This document shows, one piece after another, positions 1-7,878 of a stretch of 33,722 nucleotides of DNA (position 1 is its first letter; the number at the start of each line of letters is the position of its first letter). The position numbers were made by a program, and so were the translations under genes. The DNA is taken from NCBI RefSeq assembly GCF_010548305.1, contig NZ_JAAGLV010000034.1, positions 1 through 33,722 on the forward strand, written 5' to 3'. The stretch is from Streptomyces sp. SID13031. Its GTDB lineage: Bacteria > Actinomycetota > Actinomycetes > Propionibacteriales > Kribbellaceae. The notes beneath the pieces are model-generated. The model was not told the DNA's origin, ran no database searches, and saw nothing but the letters and a program-made list of their open reading frames with translations.

Positions 1-119
1 CCGCCGTCGCCGACGAACTCAACGACCGACCCCGCAAACGCCTCGGCTACCACACCCCACGCGAAATGTTCGCTAGCTTGCTCATCAACGACCTAACCAG
101 CGTTGCAACCACCACCTGA
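1..119 (+). mobile_element. IS30-type transposase, C-terminal fragment at window edge
   Basis: An open frame runs from the left edge to a TGA at 117-119 and encodes about 38 residues. They include a LNDRPRKRLGYHTPREMF stretch, which is the typical C-terminal signature of IS30-family DDE transposases (asparagine-x-arginine-proline-arginine-lysine, then a leucine-glycine-tyrosine/tryptophan and a threonine-proline). The catalytic core and the left end of the element lie outside the window, so it is not possible to say whether the copy is intact. The right terminal inverted repeat of such elements usually lies at or just after the stop codon. The GTTGCAAC stretch at 102-109 and the bases to about 140 are the likely place, but the partner repeat is not visible here. 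Confidence 0.75.
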
Positions 120-213
120 TTTCACCGACAAAAAGTTTCCCTTGAACCCGCCCGGCGCTCCCCCGACTGGCAGACGGGTCCGAATGAGCGGCAGGCGTGG
201 GGAGTTTCGTACG

Positions 214-1083
214 TCAGAGGAGGAAGTCGCGGAGGCTTTGGACCAGTTCTTTGGGGGCGTTTTCGGCTATGTGGTGGGGGGAGTTGATGCCGTGGCCGGT
301 GATTTGGGGGCACCAGGGGCGCCAGACGTCCAAGGGGTTGCCGTAGAGGTCTTCCATGTCGTCTTGGGTTGACCAGAGCATCAGCGTGGGGCAGGTGATT
401 TGGCGGCCGGCGGTGCGGTCGGCCTCGTCGGCTTGGCGGTCGACGCCTAGGCCGGCTCGGTAGTCTTCGAGCATTGCGTGCACGGTGGCTGGGTTGCGGA
501 TGGCGGCCAGGAAGTCGGCGTGGTTTTCTGGGCCGAGGTGGTCGGGGCCGTTCGAGGTCCAGGCGTTGTACCAGGTCTCGGGGTCCGCGCAGATCACTCG
601 CTCGGCCGGCTTGGCGGTCTGGGCGAAGAACCACCAGTGCCACCACATCGCGGCGAACTTGTCGTCACAGCGCTCGAGCGCTTCGACCACCGGTACGCCA
701 TCCATCACGACCAGTTGGCTGACGCGGTCGGGATGGTCGAGCGCGGTGCGGTAGGCGACGTACGAGCCGCGGTCGTGCCCGACGACGGCGAAGCGCTCGT
801 GTCCGAGTTCGGTCATCAGTCGTACGACGTCCTGAGCCATGGATCTCTTCGAGTACTGCGTATGCGCCTCGTCCGCGGCGGGCTTGTCCGACTGCCCGTA
901 CCCGCGCAGGTCAGGGCAGACAACGGTGAACTCCGTCGCCAGCGCGGGCGCAACCTGGTACCAGGTCGTGTGCGTCCGGGGATGACCATGCAGCAGCACC
1001 ACGGCTGGACCCGAGCCGCCGTGGCGCACCCGGAGACTGACCTCGCCGACTTTGACCCGCTCCAGCTGAAACCCATCGAACAT
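214..1083 (-). CDS. alpha/beta hydrolase, haloacetate dehalogenase-like
   Basis: A cytoplasmic alpha/beta-hydrolase of 289 residues, close in plan to fluoroacetate/haloacetate dehalogenases, which replace a halogen on a short haloacid by hydroxyl through an aspartyl ester. Visible are the HGHPRT oxyanion region (residues 32-37), the nucleophile elbow GHDRG with Asp104, a likely acid Asp128 in VVMDG, a catalytic His at 270/271, and the halide-pocket His149-Trp150 pair in MWWHWWFF. Two residues expected from the fluoroacetate enzymes differ: the second carboxylate-binding arginine (position 108) is tyrosine, and the expected Tyr212 is leucine. The substrate may therefore not be fluoroacetate. 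The ATG at 1083 is preferred because longer starts up to 1146 would run into the divergent gene at 1145 and add a non-conserved 21-residue stretch. An epoxide hydrolase-like role is the main alternative. Confidence 0.8.
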   Translation of the reverse strand: MFDGFQLERVKVGEVSLRVRHGGSGPAVVLLHGHPRTHTTWYQVAPALATEFTVVCPDLRGYGQSDKPAADEAHTQYSKRSMAQDVVRLMTELGHERFAVVGHDRGSYVAYRTALDHPDRVSQLVVMDGVPVVEALERCDDKFAAMWWHWWFFAQTAKPAERVICADPETWYNAWTSNGPDHLGPENHADFLAAIRNPATVHAMLEDYRAGLGVDRQADEADRTAGRQITCPTLMLWSTQDDMEDLYGNPLDVWRPWCPQITGHGINSPHHIAENAPKELVQSLRDFLL

Positions 1084-1144
1084 ACAAGGCTGGTACCCCG
1101 GTCGATGCACCGTGTAGCTATCCGGTGAGCGGGCACGGGGAGGC

Positions 1145-2113
1145 ATGACTGTCTATGGTTTTCACGCCTCTCACGAACAGGTCCCGCCCGCCGACCTGCT
1201 GGCGGCGGTGGTGCGGGCCGAGCAGGCGGGTTTCACGGCTGCGATGTGCTCGGATCACTTCAGCCCCTGGAGTGAGCGGCAGGGGGAGTCCGGGTTTGCG
1301 TGGGCCTGGCTGGGGGCCGCGTTGCAGGCGACCGGGTTGCCATTCGGTGTGGTGAACGCTCCTGGGCAGCGGTATCACCCGGCGATCATCGCGCAGGCGA
1401 TCAGCACTCTCGCCTCGATGTACCCGGGCCGGTTCTGGGCGGCGCTCGGTACCGGCGAGGCGAGCAACGAGCACATCACCGGCGAGCGCTGGCCTCGCAA
1501 GTCCGAGCGCAACCAGCGCCTCGAAGAGTGTGTCGGGGTGATCCGGAAACTGTTACAGGGCGAGGAAGTGAGTCACGACGGGCTGGTGACGGTCGATCGG
1601 GCCAGGCTGTGGACCAGGCCGTCGGCCCCGCCGAAGCTACTGGCCGCCGCGGTTTCCACGGAGACAGCCAAGTGGGCTGCGGGTTGGGGCGACGGGCTCA
1701 TCACGATCGCCGCCGACGACGATCACCTGCGCCGGATGATCTCGGCGTACAAGGACAATGGTGGACGTGGCCCGGTGAATCTGCAGGTGCATCTGAGCTA
1801 CACCCGGGACGACGACGAGGCGCTGCGGATCGCGCATGACCAGTGGCGGTCCAACGTGTTCGCGCCGCCGTTCTGCTGGGACACGGAGACGGCGGAAGGT
1901 TTCGACCAAGCGGCCGAGCACGTCGCGCCTGACGCGATGCATCAGGCGGTACGGATCTCGTCCGATCCGGGGCAGCATGCCGAGTGGCTCAATCGGTACG
2001 CCGGACTGGGGTTCGACGCGATCTATCTCCATCACGTCGGGAAGGAGCAGTCGGAGTTCCTCGACGTCTTCGGCGAGAAGGTCCTGCCGCAACTGGAGGT
2101 GACCCGCCCGTGA
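1145..2113 (+). CDS. LLM-class flavin-dependent oxidoreductase (TIGR03885-like)
   Basis: A 322-residue luciferase-like monooxygenase-fold (TIM-barrel) protein. The N-terminal YGFHASHEQVPP, the CSDHFSPW segment near residue 40 and the ALGTGEASNEHITGE segment near residue 105 match the subgroup described as probable non-F420 flavinoid oxidoreductases, thought to use FMN rather than F420. That cofactor choice is family knowledge and cannot be seen directly. The substrate is unknown. The stop codon overlaps the GTG start of the next gene (GTGA), so the two are almost certainly translated together, which suggests a shared carbohydrate-related or stress-related job. A GGGGAGG at 1137-1143 lies only one base from the ATG, unusually close for a Shine-Dalgarno, but the family's normal N-terminus supports this start. 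Confidence 0.85.
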   Translation: MTVYGFHASHEQVPPADLLAAVVRAEQAGFTAAMCSDHFSPWSERQGESGFAWAWLGAALQATGLPFGVVNAPGQRYHPAIIAQAISTLASMYPGRFWAALGTGEASNEHITGERWPRKSERNQRLEECVGVIRKLLQGEEVSHDGLVTVDRARLWTRPSAPPKLLAAAVSTETAKWAAGWGDGLITIAADDDHLRRMISAYKDNGGRGPVNLQVHLSYTRDDDEALRIAHDQWRSNVFAPPFCWDTETAEGFDQAAEHVAPDAMHQAVRISSDPGQHAEWLNRYAGLGFDAIYLHHVGKEQSEFLDVFGEKVLPQLEVTRP

Positions 2114-3783
2114 GGCTGACCGAGACCGCGGACGTCTGGTGGAAGAACGCCGTCGTCTACTGCCTGGACATCGAGACCTTCTTCGACACCGACGGCGACG
2201 GGCGGGGTGACCTCCGCGGGTTGTCGCAGCGGATCGATCACCTGGCCGAGCTGGGGGTGACCTGCCTGTGGCTGATGCCCTTCTATCCGACGCCGGATCG
2301 CGACGACGGGTACGACATCACCGACTTCTACGGCGTCGACCGGCGACTCGGTACGCACGGCGACCTGGTCGAGCTGATCACGCTCGCGCAGGACCGGGGG
2401 ATCCGGGTGATCGCGGACCTGGTGGTGAACCACACCTCCGACCAGCATCCGTGGTTCAAGAGCGCTCGGGCGTCGCGCGATTCGAAGTACCGGGACTGGT
2501 ATGTCTGGCGTGATCAGCCGCCGGCGGATCAGCACGAGGGGATCGTGTTCCCCGACCAGGAGGACAGCCTGTGGCAGTACGACGAGCAGGCGGGGCAGTA
2601 CTACCTGCATCAGTTCTACAAGCATCAGCCCGATCTGGAGGTCGCGAATCCTGAGGTGCGCGAGGAGATCCTCAAGATCATCGGGTTCTGGCTGCAGCTA
2701 GGGCTGTCCGGGTTCCGGGTGGACGCGGTGCCGTTCCTGCTCGACACGAAGGGTTCTCCGGATGCGGCGAAGCTGCCCGATCCGCATGACTACCTGCGTG
2801 ATCTGCGGGCGTTCATGAGTCGTCGCAATGGTCAGACCGTTCTGCTCGGCGAGGTCAATCTGCCTTATCCGCAGACGCGCGAGTTCTTCGGTGACGAGGA
2901 CGGTGACGAGCTGACGATGTGTTTCGACTTCATCGGCATGCAGAAGATGTACCTGTCGCTGGCGCGGTCCGACCCGGCCGAGCTGGTGAAGGCGTTACGC
3001 GAGCGGCCCGCTCCGCCGGAGGAAGCTCAGTGGGGCACCTTCGTGCGCAACCACGACGAGCTGACGCTGGACAAACTGACCGAGGACGAGAAGCAAGAGG
3101 TCTTCGCCGCCTTCGGTCCGGACGAGGACATGCAGCTGTACGGTCGTGGGCTCCGCCGGCGGTTGCCTCCGATGCTCGGCAACGATCCGGCGCGGATCAA
3201 GATGGTCTACAGCCTGCTCTTCTCCTTGCCTGGCACGCCGGTGCTCTTCTACGGCGAGGAGATCGGCATGGGGGAGAACCTCAAGGCGGAAGGACGGAAC
3301 GCTGTACGTTCGCCGATGCAGTGGACCAGCGGACTCAACGGCGGCTTCTCCACGGCGGACCCCGATCGCCTGGCCGGCCCGGTCGTCGAGGGCGACCTCT
3401 CGCCGGAGCACGTCAACGTCGCCGACCAGCGCCGGGACCCTTCATCCCTGCTGAGCTGGATCAAGCTGCTCATCCAGCGGTATCGCGAGACGCCTGAGCT
3501 CTCCTGGGGTGACTGCACGATCCTGGAGCTCGATTCACCGGCGGTCTTCGCCCATCGATCGGACTACGAAGGCGGCTCGGTGATCGCGATCCACAACTTC
3601 TCCGCTACTGCCGCATCCGTCACCCTCCCCATCGCGGGCGCCAGCGCGGGCCTCCGAGCCGCCGACCTCCTGACGGGCGAGACCTTCCCGGTCGCGGTAG
3701 ACGGCACGCTGAAACACCAGATAGCCCCGTACGGTTGCTGCTGGCTACGAATCTTGCGCCCCGAGGACCGGTACCTCATCTAG
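2110..3783 (+). CDS. GH13 alpha-amylase-family enzyme, trehalose synthase-like
   Basis: A 557-residue glycoside hydrolase family 13 protein resembling maltose alpha-D-glucosyltransferase (trehalose synthase) and related alpha-glucosidases. It starts with WWKNAVVYCLDIETFFDTDG, then carries DDGYDITDFYGVD, region I DLVVNHTSDQHPWF, region II GFRVDAVP with nucleophile Asp205, region III LLGEVN with acid/base Glu248, and region IV RNHDE with transition-state stabiliser Asp316. A C-terminal beta domain follows from about residue 460. All three catalytic carboxylates are present, so it should be active. It diverges from typical TreS (Leu-Asp-Ile-Glu-Thr in place of the usual Glu-Val-Tyr-Val-Arg near residue 20) and lacks a fused maltokinase. 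The GTG at 2110 is chosen because it overlaps the upstream stop and gives the usual N-terminus; the frame is open further upstream to 1984 inside the previous gene. Exact reaction uncertain. Confidence 0.88.
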   Translation: MRLTETADVWWKNAVVYCLDIETFFDTDGDGRGDLRGLSQRIDHLAELGVTCLWLMPFYPTPDRDDGYDITDFYGVDRRLGTHGDLVELITLAQDRGIRVIADLVVNHTSDQHPWFKSARASRDSKYRDWYVWRDQPPADQHEGIVFPDQEDSLWQYDEQAGQYYLHQFYKHQPDLEVANPEVREEILKIIGFWLQLGLSGFRVDAVPFLLDTKGSPDAAKLPDPHDYLRDLRAFMSRRNGQTVLLGEVNLPYPQTREFFGDEDGDELTMCFDFIGMQKMYLSLARSDPAELVKALRERPAPPEEAQWGTFVRNHDELTLDKLTEDEKQEVFAAFGPDEDMQLYGRGLRRRLPPMLGNDPARIKMVYSLLFSLPGTPVLFYGEEIGMGENLKAEGRNAVRSPMQWTSGLNGGFSTADPDRLAGPVVEGDLSPEHVNVADQRRDPSSLLSWIKLLIQRYRETPELSWGDCTILELDSPAVFAHRSDYEGGSVIAIHNFSATAASVTLPIAGASAGLRAADLLTGETFPVAVDGTLKHQIAPYGCCWLRILRPEDRYLI

Positions 3784-3786
3784 GAC

Positions 3787-3807
3787 TACGGCAGCGGTTG
3801 CGCCGTA
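3787..3807 (+). terminator. weak hairpin after the GH13 gene
   Basis: TACGGC (3787-3792) pairs with GCCGTA (3802-3807) across a nine-base loop, directly after the GH13 stop and before the convergent metalloprotease gene. There is no T tract. The rest of this 89-base gap shows nothing else. Confidence 0.3.
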
Positions 3808-3872
3808 CCAATGAGCAGGTGCATCACGCGATCGATGCGGGGCGGCGCCGTGCTGACGAGCGGTGACGCGGT

Positions 3873-5270
3873 TCAAACGGTCGGAGCGATTGACTTACTG
3901 AGGAGCTGCGCGGTTACCAGCGAAATCGAGACGTGCTCGCCGTGCGGTAGGCCCTGCTCCTGGAACCGCGACTGGAGGAGTTTGTAGAGGGTGTGAAAGG
4001 TCAACGCCTGCCCGGGATCGGTCAGTCGATGCCTGTCTGCCTCGGTGAGGCCCCAGAGCTCTAGCGCTCTGGTCAGATTGCCCGCCGCAGCCTCGGGGGC
4101 GCCCTCGGCCGGGCTCGGGATACTGGCGGTGCTCGTCGCCTCGACCAGGCGATCTACAGAGAAGCACTGAATCTGGTCCAGCGTGTTGATGTGCTGCAGG
4201 TAGTCGTCCGGATGAGACGAATCGATCTTGCGTGATGCGGCGTACCAGGCCCAGTCGAACGGTTCGGCTTCGGGGGAGAACATGGACGAGCCCTCAGTCG
4301 CGCTCAGGAGTTCCGTGCTGAGCGACTCCGCATAGTCCTGAAGTTCGGGGCTGAGGTCATGCAGGAGATATTCAGCTCGGACACTGGCCGGCGGGTGAGT
4401 GCAGCCGCGGCGGACGAACAGCGCGCGCTCGGTGGAGTGGATCGCCATCATCGCTATCAACGCGCCGGTGATCGCGGCAGGGTCGTCCGCCGATGCCGAA
4501 CCTGGACGATCGTTGTGAGCGGCGCGTTGGACCGCCCGGTACGCGAAGTCGTCGGCGTCGAGCTCCAACCGCTGATTCCCCGAACAGACCGGCAGATGTT
4601 CACCGGGTGAGAATCCGCTCAGCGCCGAGTCGTGACCGAGTACGTGGTGGCTCAGCTCGTGCGCGAGGACAAAGCGCAGTGCGTGGACGCCGGTACGGCT
4701 CGTCCTCGACGCTCCCCGCGGAGTACGCCATCCCAGCTTGCCGGCCACGCCGAAGACGCGCTGGTGCACGTTGTAGTAGCGCAGGAGCCCGGTCAGGACC
4801 TCCGTGTTGCCACGGTCAGTTGTGCCGCGGTCAGGCCCGAACTTCTTTGGCTGACCAGGCGACGGATCAGCGAGCACCGCGCCGGCGTACTGGCTGTAGT
4901 AGAGCACCAGGCTGAGTACCGCATCGGACATCACCGCCAGACCAGAGCCATCGCTGAAAGGCGTCATCTGAGCCGCCACATCCTCGCGGAGCGAGGAGCC
5001 GACGAAAGCACTGGCGACCTTGTCCTGGTCGGCACCGATCTCGATCATCGCCTGTTTGACGCCCAACGTGCTCGCCTGCAGCATTCCGTTCATGGGGTTG
5101 GCGAAGCGGCCACGGTCGAACAGTTTGAATCCTGCCTCCATCAGCTTCAGCCTTCTGAGTGAGCGGCGATCACCGAGCCTGGCCAGCTCGGCCTTCATCT
5201 GCTCGAGTTGTACGGCACGGTTCGGCTCGAGAACCCGGTACCGGCGCTCGGCCATCGTCTCGGCGCTCAT
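3873..5270 (-). CDS. uncharacterised HExxH metalloprotease-like protein
   Basis: A 465-residue protein not recognised as a named family. Its key feature is a zinc-protease motif HELSHHVLGHD (residues 204-214), giving His204, Glu205 and His208. About 27 residues later comes LELDADDFAYRA (235-246), whose Glu236 or an aspartate could be the third metal ligand, as in gluzincin-type peptidases (M48-like). No signal peptide is seen. A hydrophobic stretch near residues 111-135 (LAVMSDAVLSLVLYYSQYAG) could be a buried helix or a weak membrane segment. The C-terminal half (about 300-465) has no recognisable motif. The ATG at 5270 is preferred because it forms an ATGA overlap with the upstream 117-residue gene; the same frame is open to 5453 but that part reads as out-of-frame translation of the upstream gene. 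Function unknown; proteolytic regulation or a defence-type protease is possible. Confidence 0.75.
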   Translation of the reverse strand: MSAETMAERRYRVLEPNRAVQLEQMKAELARLGDRRSLRRLKLMEAGFKLFDRGRFANPMNGMLQASTLGVKQAMIEIGADQDKVASAFVGSSLREDVAAQMTPFSDGSGLAVMSDAVLSLVLYYSQYAGAVLADPSPGQPKKFGPDRGTTDRGNTEVLTGLLRYYNVHQRVFGVAGKLGWRTPRGASRTSRTGVHALRFVLAHELSHHVLGHDSALSGFSPGEHLPVCSGNQRLELDADDFAYRAVQRAAHNDRPGSASADDPAAITGALIAMMAIHSTERALFVRRGCTHPPASVRAEYLLHDLSPELQDYAESLSTELLSATEGSSMFSPEAEPFDWAWYAASRKIDSSHPDDYLQHINTLDQIQCFSVDRLVEATSTASIPSPAEGAPEAAAGNLTRALELWGLTEADRHRLTDPGQALTFHTLYKLLQSRFQEQGLPHGEHVSISLVTAQLLSKSIAPTV

Positions 5271-5620
5271 GACTTCGGCGGCGCGGTCGCGCAGAAGGCC
5301 CCGAGACCGACTCGGGCGATCAGCACGGCGAGCACTGCTGCATTGACGGGATCGTGTCCATTCTCCTGCAGCAACTCGTACACCGCCGCGGCATCGATGA
5401 TCCGATCTGATCTGGATGTGCCGAGCAAGCCCTGCATCACCTCGGCGTGGCAAACGATCTGCTGCAAGTCACGCCGCTTGTTGGCGAACCAGGTCATACC
5501 GAACCGGCGATGGCTCTCCTGTTCGTCTGGTGAGATTCCTAGACCTTCGCCGAGCAGCCCGGCTCCCAGGCGTGCGAAGAGTTCGTCGTCACTGCTGTCC
5601 CAGAATGCCTCGACGGTCAT
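5267..5620 (-). CDS. uncharacterised 117-residue protein coupled to HExxH protease
   Basis: A small protein of 117 residues that I do not recognise. It is predicted to be mostly helical and soluble, with an acidic N-terminus (FWDSSDDELFARLGAGLL), a central basic segment around NKRRDLQQIVCHAEVMQG, and an alanine/valine-rich hydrophobic segment near residues 95-108 (AAVLAVLIARVGLG). No signal peptide is seen. The start is supported by a GAGGG Shine-Dalgarno about nine bases upstream of the ATG at 5620. Its stop overlaps the start of the metalloprotease gene (ATGA), so the two proteins are probably made in fixed ratio. By position it could be a partner, inhibitor or substrate-recognition subunit of the protease; that is inference only. 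Confidence 0.65.
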   Translation of the reverse strand: MTVEAFWDSSDDELFARLGAGLLGEGLGISPDEQESHRRFGMTWFANKRRDLQQIVCHAEVMQGLLGTSRSDRIIDAAAVYELLQENGHDPVNAAVLAVLIARVGLGAFCATAPPKS

Positions 5621-5895
5621 GACTTTTCCCTCAGCAGTTGAGCAGCTGTCTGGGGCAGTGCCGTAGGCATTGGTCGAGCAGAGTGATTCTGCGGCATCGA
5701 TTCCCCCGGCTTGAAGATCAAGCGACCTTTCGACGTACTGGCGACCGTGTCACCAGCGCTGCGTTCGCGCAGCCTGACAGCAGCAGCAGTTCGGGGTCAA
5801 TGCCCTGGCTTGATCCAACGGTTCGATGCGGCGGGCGTGGGAGTGCCTGAGATGAACCGCCTGCCACCGGGGAGTTCGGAGGCAGGCAGGGGTGG
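5621..5895. other. intergenic region between 117-residue gene and kup
   Basis: About 275 bases between two minus-strand genes. It should hold the promoter of the 117-residue/metalloprotease pair and the 3-prime end of the kup transcript. I see no convincing coding frame, no strong hairpin with a T tract and no tRNA-like fold in it. Confidence 0.5.
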
Positions 5896-7827
5896 TCAGA
5901 CGTCGATGCGGGAGCCCATGATGACTACGCGGTCGCGGGGGAGGGCGAAGTACTCGGCGGCGTCGGCGCTGATGCTTGCGGTGGCGACGAAGAGGCGTTT
6001 GCGCCAGCGCGTCATGCCGGGGGCGTCGCCCAGGCCGAGCTCGATGGTCGAGAGGAAGTACGAGGTGTCGTTGGGGTCGGGGGACAGCTCGGGGCTTTGC
6101 TCGGCTGCCAGTTGCAGGGCCGCTGGTACGTCGGGGGTCTGCATGTAGCCGAAGCGGGCGGCGACGTGGATGATTCCGTCGTCGAGATAGCCGAGGTCGT
6201 CGACGGTGACGCTGTTTGCCGTCGCGACGTACGGGACCGGCAGCGTCTCGATCGACAAGATGACGACGTGGCGGTGCAGGATGTGGTTGTGCTCGACGTT
6301 GGCGCGCATCGCGAGCGGGACGCTGGATTTGCCGCGGTTCAGGAACACCGCCGTACCGGGCACCCGCTGCAGCTGTGGCGAGGACTCGTGGAGATGGTCG
6401 ACGAAGTCGCGGAGCGGGCCCTCCTGCTTCTCCCGTCGACGCGTCACCAACTCCCGGCCGCGCTGCCAGGTGGTCAGCACGGTGAACACCGTGATCCCGA
6501 TCAAGAGCGGTAGCCAGGCGCCATGGGCGAGCTTGGTCAGGTTGGCCGCCAGGAAGAGCAATTCGACGGTGAGGAAGACAGCGGCCCCGCCGATGACGAG
6601 CCAGAGTGGCGTACGCCACTGGCGCCGGGCGATGTAGAAGAAGAGCAACGTGGTGATGGTGATCGTGCCGGTGACGGCCATACCGAAGGCGAACGCGAGT
6701 GCCGCGGAAGTCTGGAAGGCGAAGACAAGCGTGAGAACCGAGATCATCAGCGCCCAGTTGATCCACGGCACGTAGACCTGCCCGATGGTCTCCTCGGACG
6801 TGTGCTTGATGCGCAGCCGGGGCAGATACCCCAGCTGGACCGCCTGGTGGGCGACCGAGAACGCACCGGTGATCACCGATTGCGAGGCGATCACCGTCGC
6901 GGCGGTGGCGAGCAGGACCATCGGCAGGCGCGCCCAGTCCGGTACAAGAAGGAAGAACGGGCTGCTGATGGCGGTGGGATCTGACAGCACCAGCGCGCCC
7001 TGACCGAGGTAGCTCAGGATGCAGGCCGGGAACACCATGAAGAGCCAGGCCCGGCTGATCGGTCCCCGGCCGAAGTGGCCGAGGTCGGCGTACAGGGCCT
7101 CGGCGCCGGTGATGGACAAGACGACCGCGGCCAGGGCGAAGAACGCCATCGAGAAGTGCCCGGTGAGGAAACCGATCGCGTACGTCGGTGACAGCGCCTT
7201 GAGGATCTGCGGGTGCTGAGTGATACCGCCGATACCGGCTGCGGCGATCACGGTGAACCAGACCACCATCACCGGGCCGAAGGAGCGCCCGATCCGCGCG
7301 GTGCCCAGTCGCTGGACCGAGAACAGGACCAGGATGATCGTCGCGGTGATCGGTACGACGAGGTGGTCCAGCCCGGGTTCGACCACCTTGAGGCCCTCGA
7401 CCGCGGACAGCACCGAGATCGCCGGCGTGATCATGCTGTCGCCGAAGAACAGCGAGGCGCCGAAGATCCCGAGGCCGGCCAGGATGACCTTCGTCCGGGT
7501 ACCACCGGGAACGGCCCGGCCTCGGATCAAGGTGATCAGGGCCAGGATGCCGCCTTCACCGTCGTTGTCGGCACGCAACACCAGCAGCACGTACTTCACC
7601 GTCACGATGATCGTCACCGACCAGAAGATCAGCGAGATGATCCCGAAGACGCTGTCGGTCGACGCGGCGACCGGGTGCGGATCGCTGGGGTTGAAGACCG
7701 TCTGGATGGTGTAGATCGGGCTGGTTCCGATGTCGCCGAACACGACGCCCAGGGCGCCCAGCATGAGGGCCACCTTCGCCGTCTTCACGGCGGGCCGGTG
7801 CTCTGCCTCTGCGGTCTGTGTCACCAC
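5896..7827 (-). CDS. kup: Kup-family potassium uptake protein
   Basis: A 643-residue integral membrane protein of the KUP/HAK/KT family, which imports K+ with protons. The N-terminus has the family hallmark ALGVVFGDIGTSPIYTIQTVF (residues about 26-46), followed by the SLIFWSVTIIVTVKYVLLVL helix, DNDGEGGILAL and FGDSMITPAISVLSAVEGL. About twelve membrane helices run to about residue 460, and then a soluble C-terminal domain of about 180 residues. Length is normal for the family. The first codons are two consecutive GTGs at 7827-7822; either could start, with a GGATGG about nine bases upstream as the probable ribosome site. It is apparently transcribed alone, and no kdp genes or other K+ genes are nearby. 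No c-di-AMP riboswitch was recognised in the short upstream gap. Confidence 0.95.
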   Translation of the reverse strand: MVTQTAEAEHRPAVKTAKVALMLGALGVVFGDIGTSPIYTIQTVFNPSDPHPVAASTDSVFGIISLIFWSVTIIVTVKYVLLVLRADNDGEGGILALITLIRGRAVPGGTRTKVILAGLGIFGASLFFGDSMITPAISVLSAVEGLKVVEPGLDHLVVPITATIILVLFSVQRLGTARIGRSFGPVMVVWFTVIAAAGIGGITQHPQILKALSPTYAIGFLTGHFSMAFFALAAVVLSITGAEALYADLGHFGRGPISRAWLFMVFPACILSYLGQGALVLSDPTAISSPFFLLVPDWARLPMVLLATAATVIASQSVITGAFSVAHQAVQLGYLPRLRIKHTSEETIGQVYVPWINWALMISVLTLVFAFQTSAALAFAFGMAVTGTITITTLLFFYIARRQWRTPLWLVIGGAAVFLTVELLFLAANLTKLAHGAWLPLLIGITVFTVLTTWQRGRELVTRRREKQEGPLRDFVDHLHESSPQLQRVPGTAVFLNRGKSSVPLAMRANVEHNHILHRHVVILSIETLPVPYVATANSVTVDDLGYLDDGIIHVAARFGYMQTPDVPAALQLAAEQSPELSPDPNDTSYFLSTIELGLGDAPGMTRWRKRLFVATASISADAAEYFALPRDRVVIMGSRIDV

Positions 7828-7878
7828 CGCATTGAACCATCCGAACGTGAGCCGACGACGAAGGCGCCCTGCGAGTGG

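Noticed and set aside
5083..5453. N-terminal extension of the metalloprotease frame up to 5453
   Set aside because: The extra 61 residues are an out-of-frame reading of the 117-residue gene, and the ATGA overlap at 5267-5270 gives a better start.
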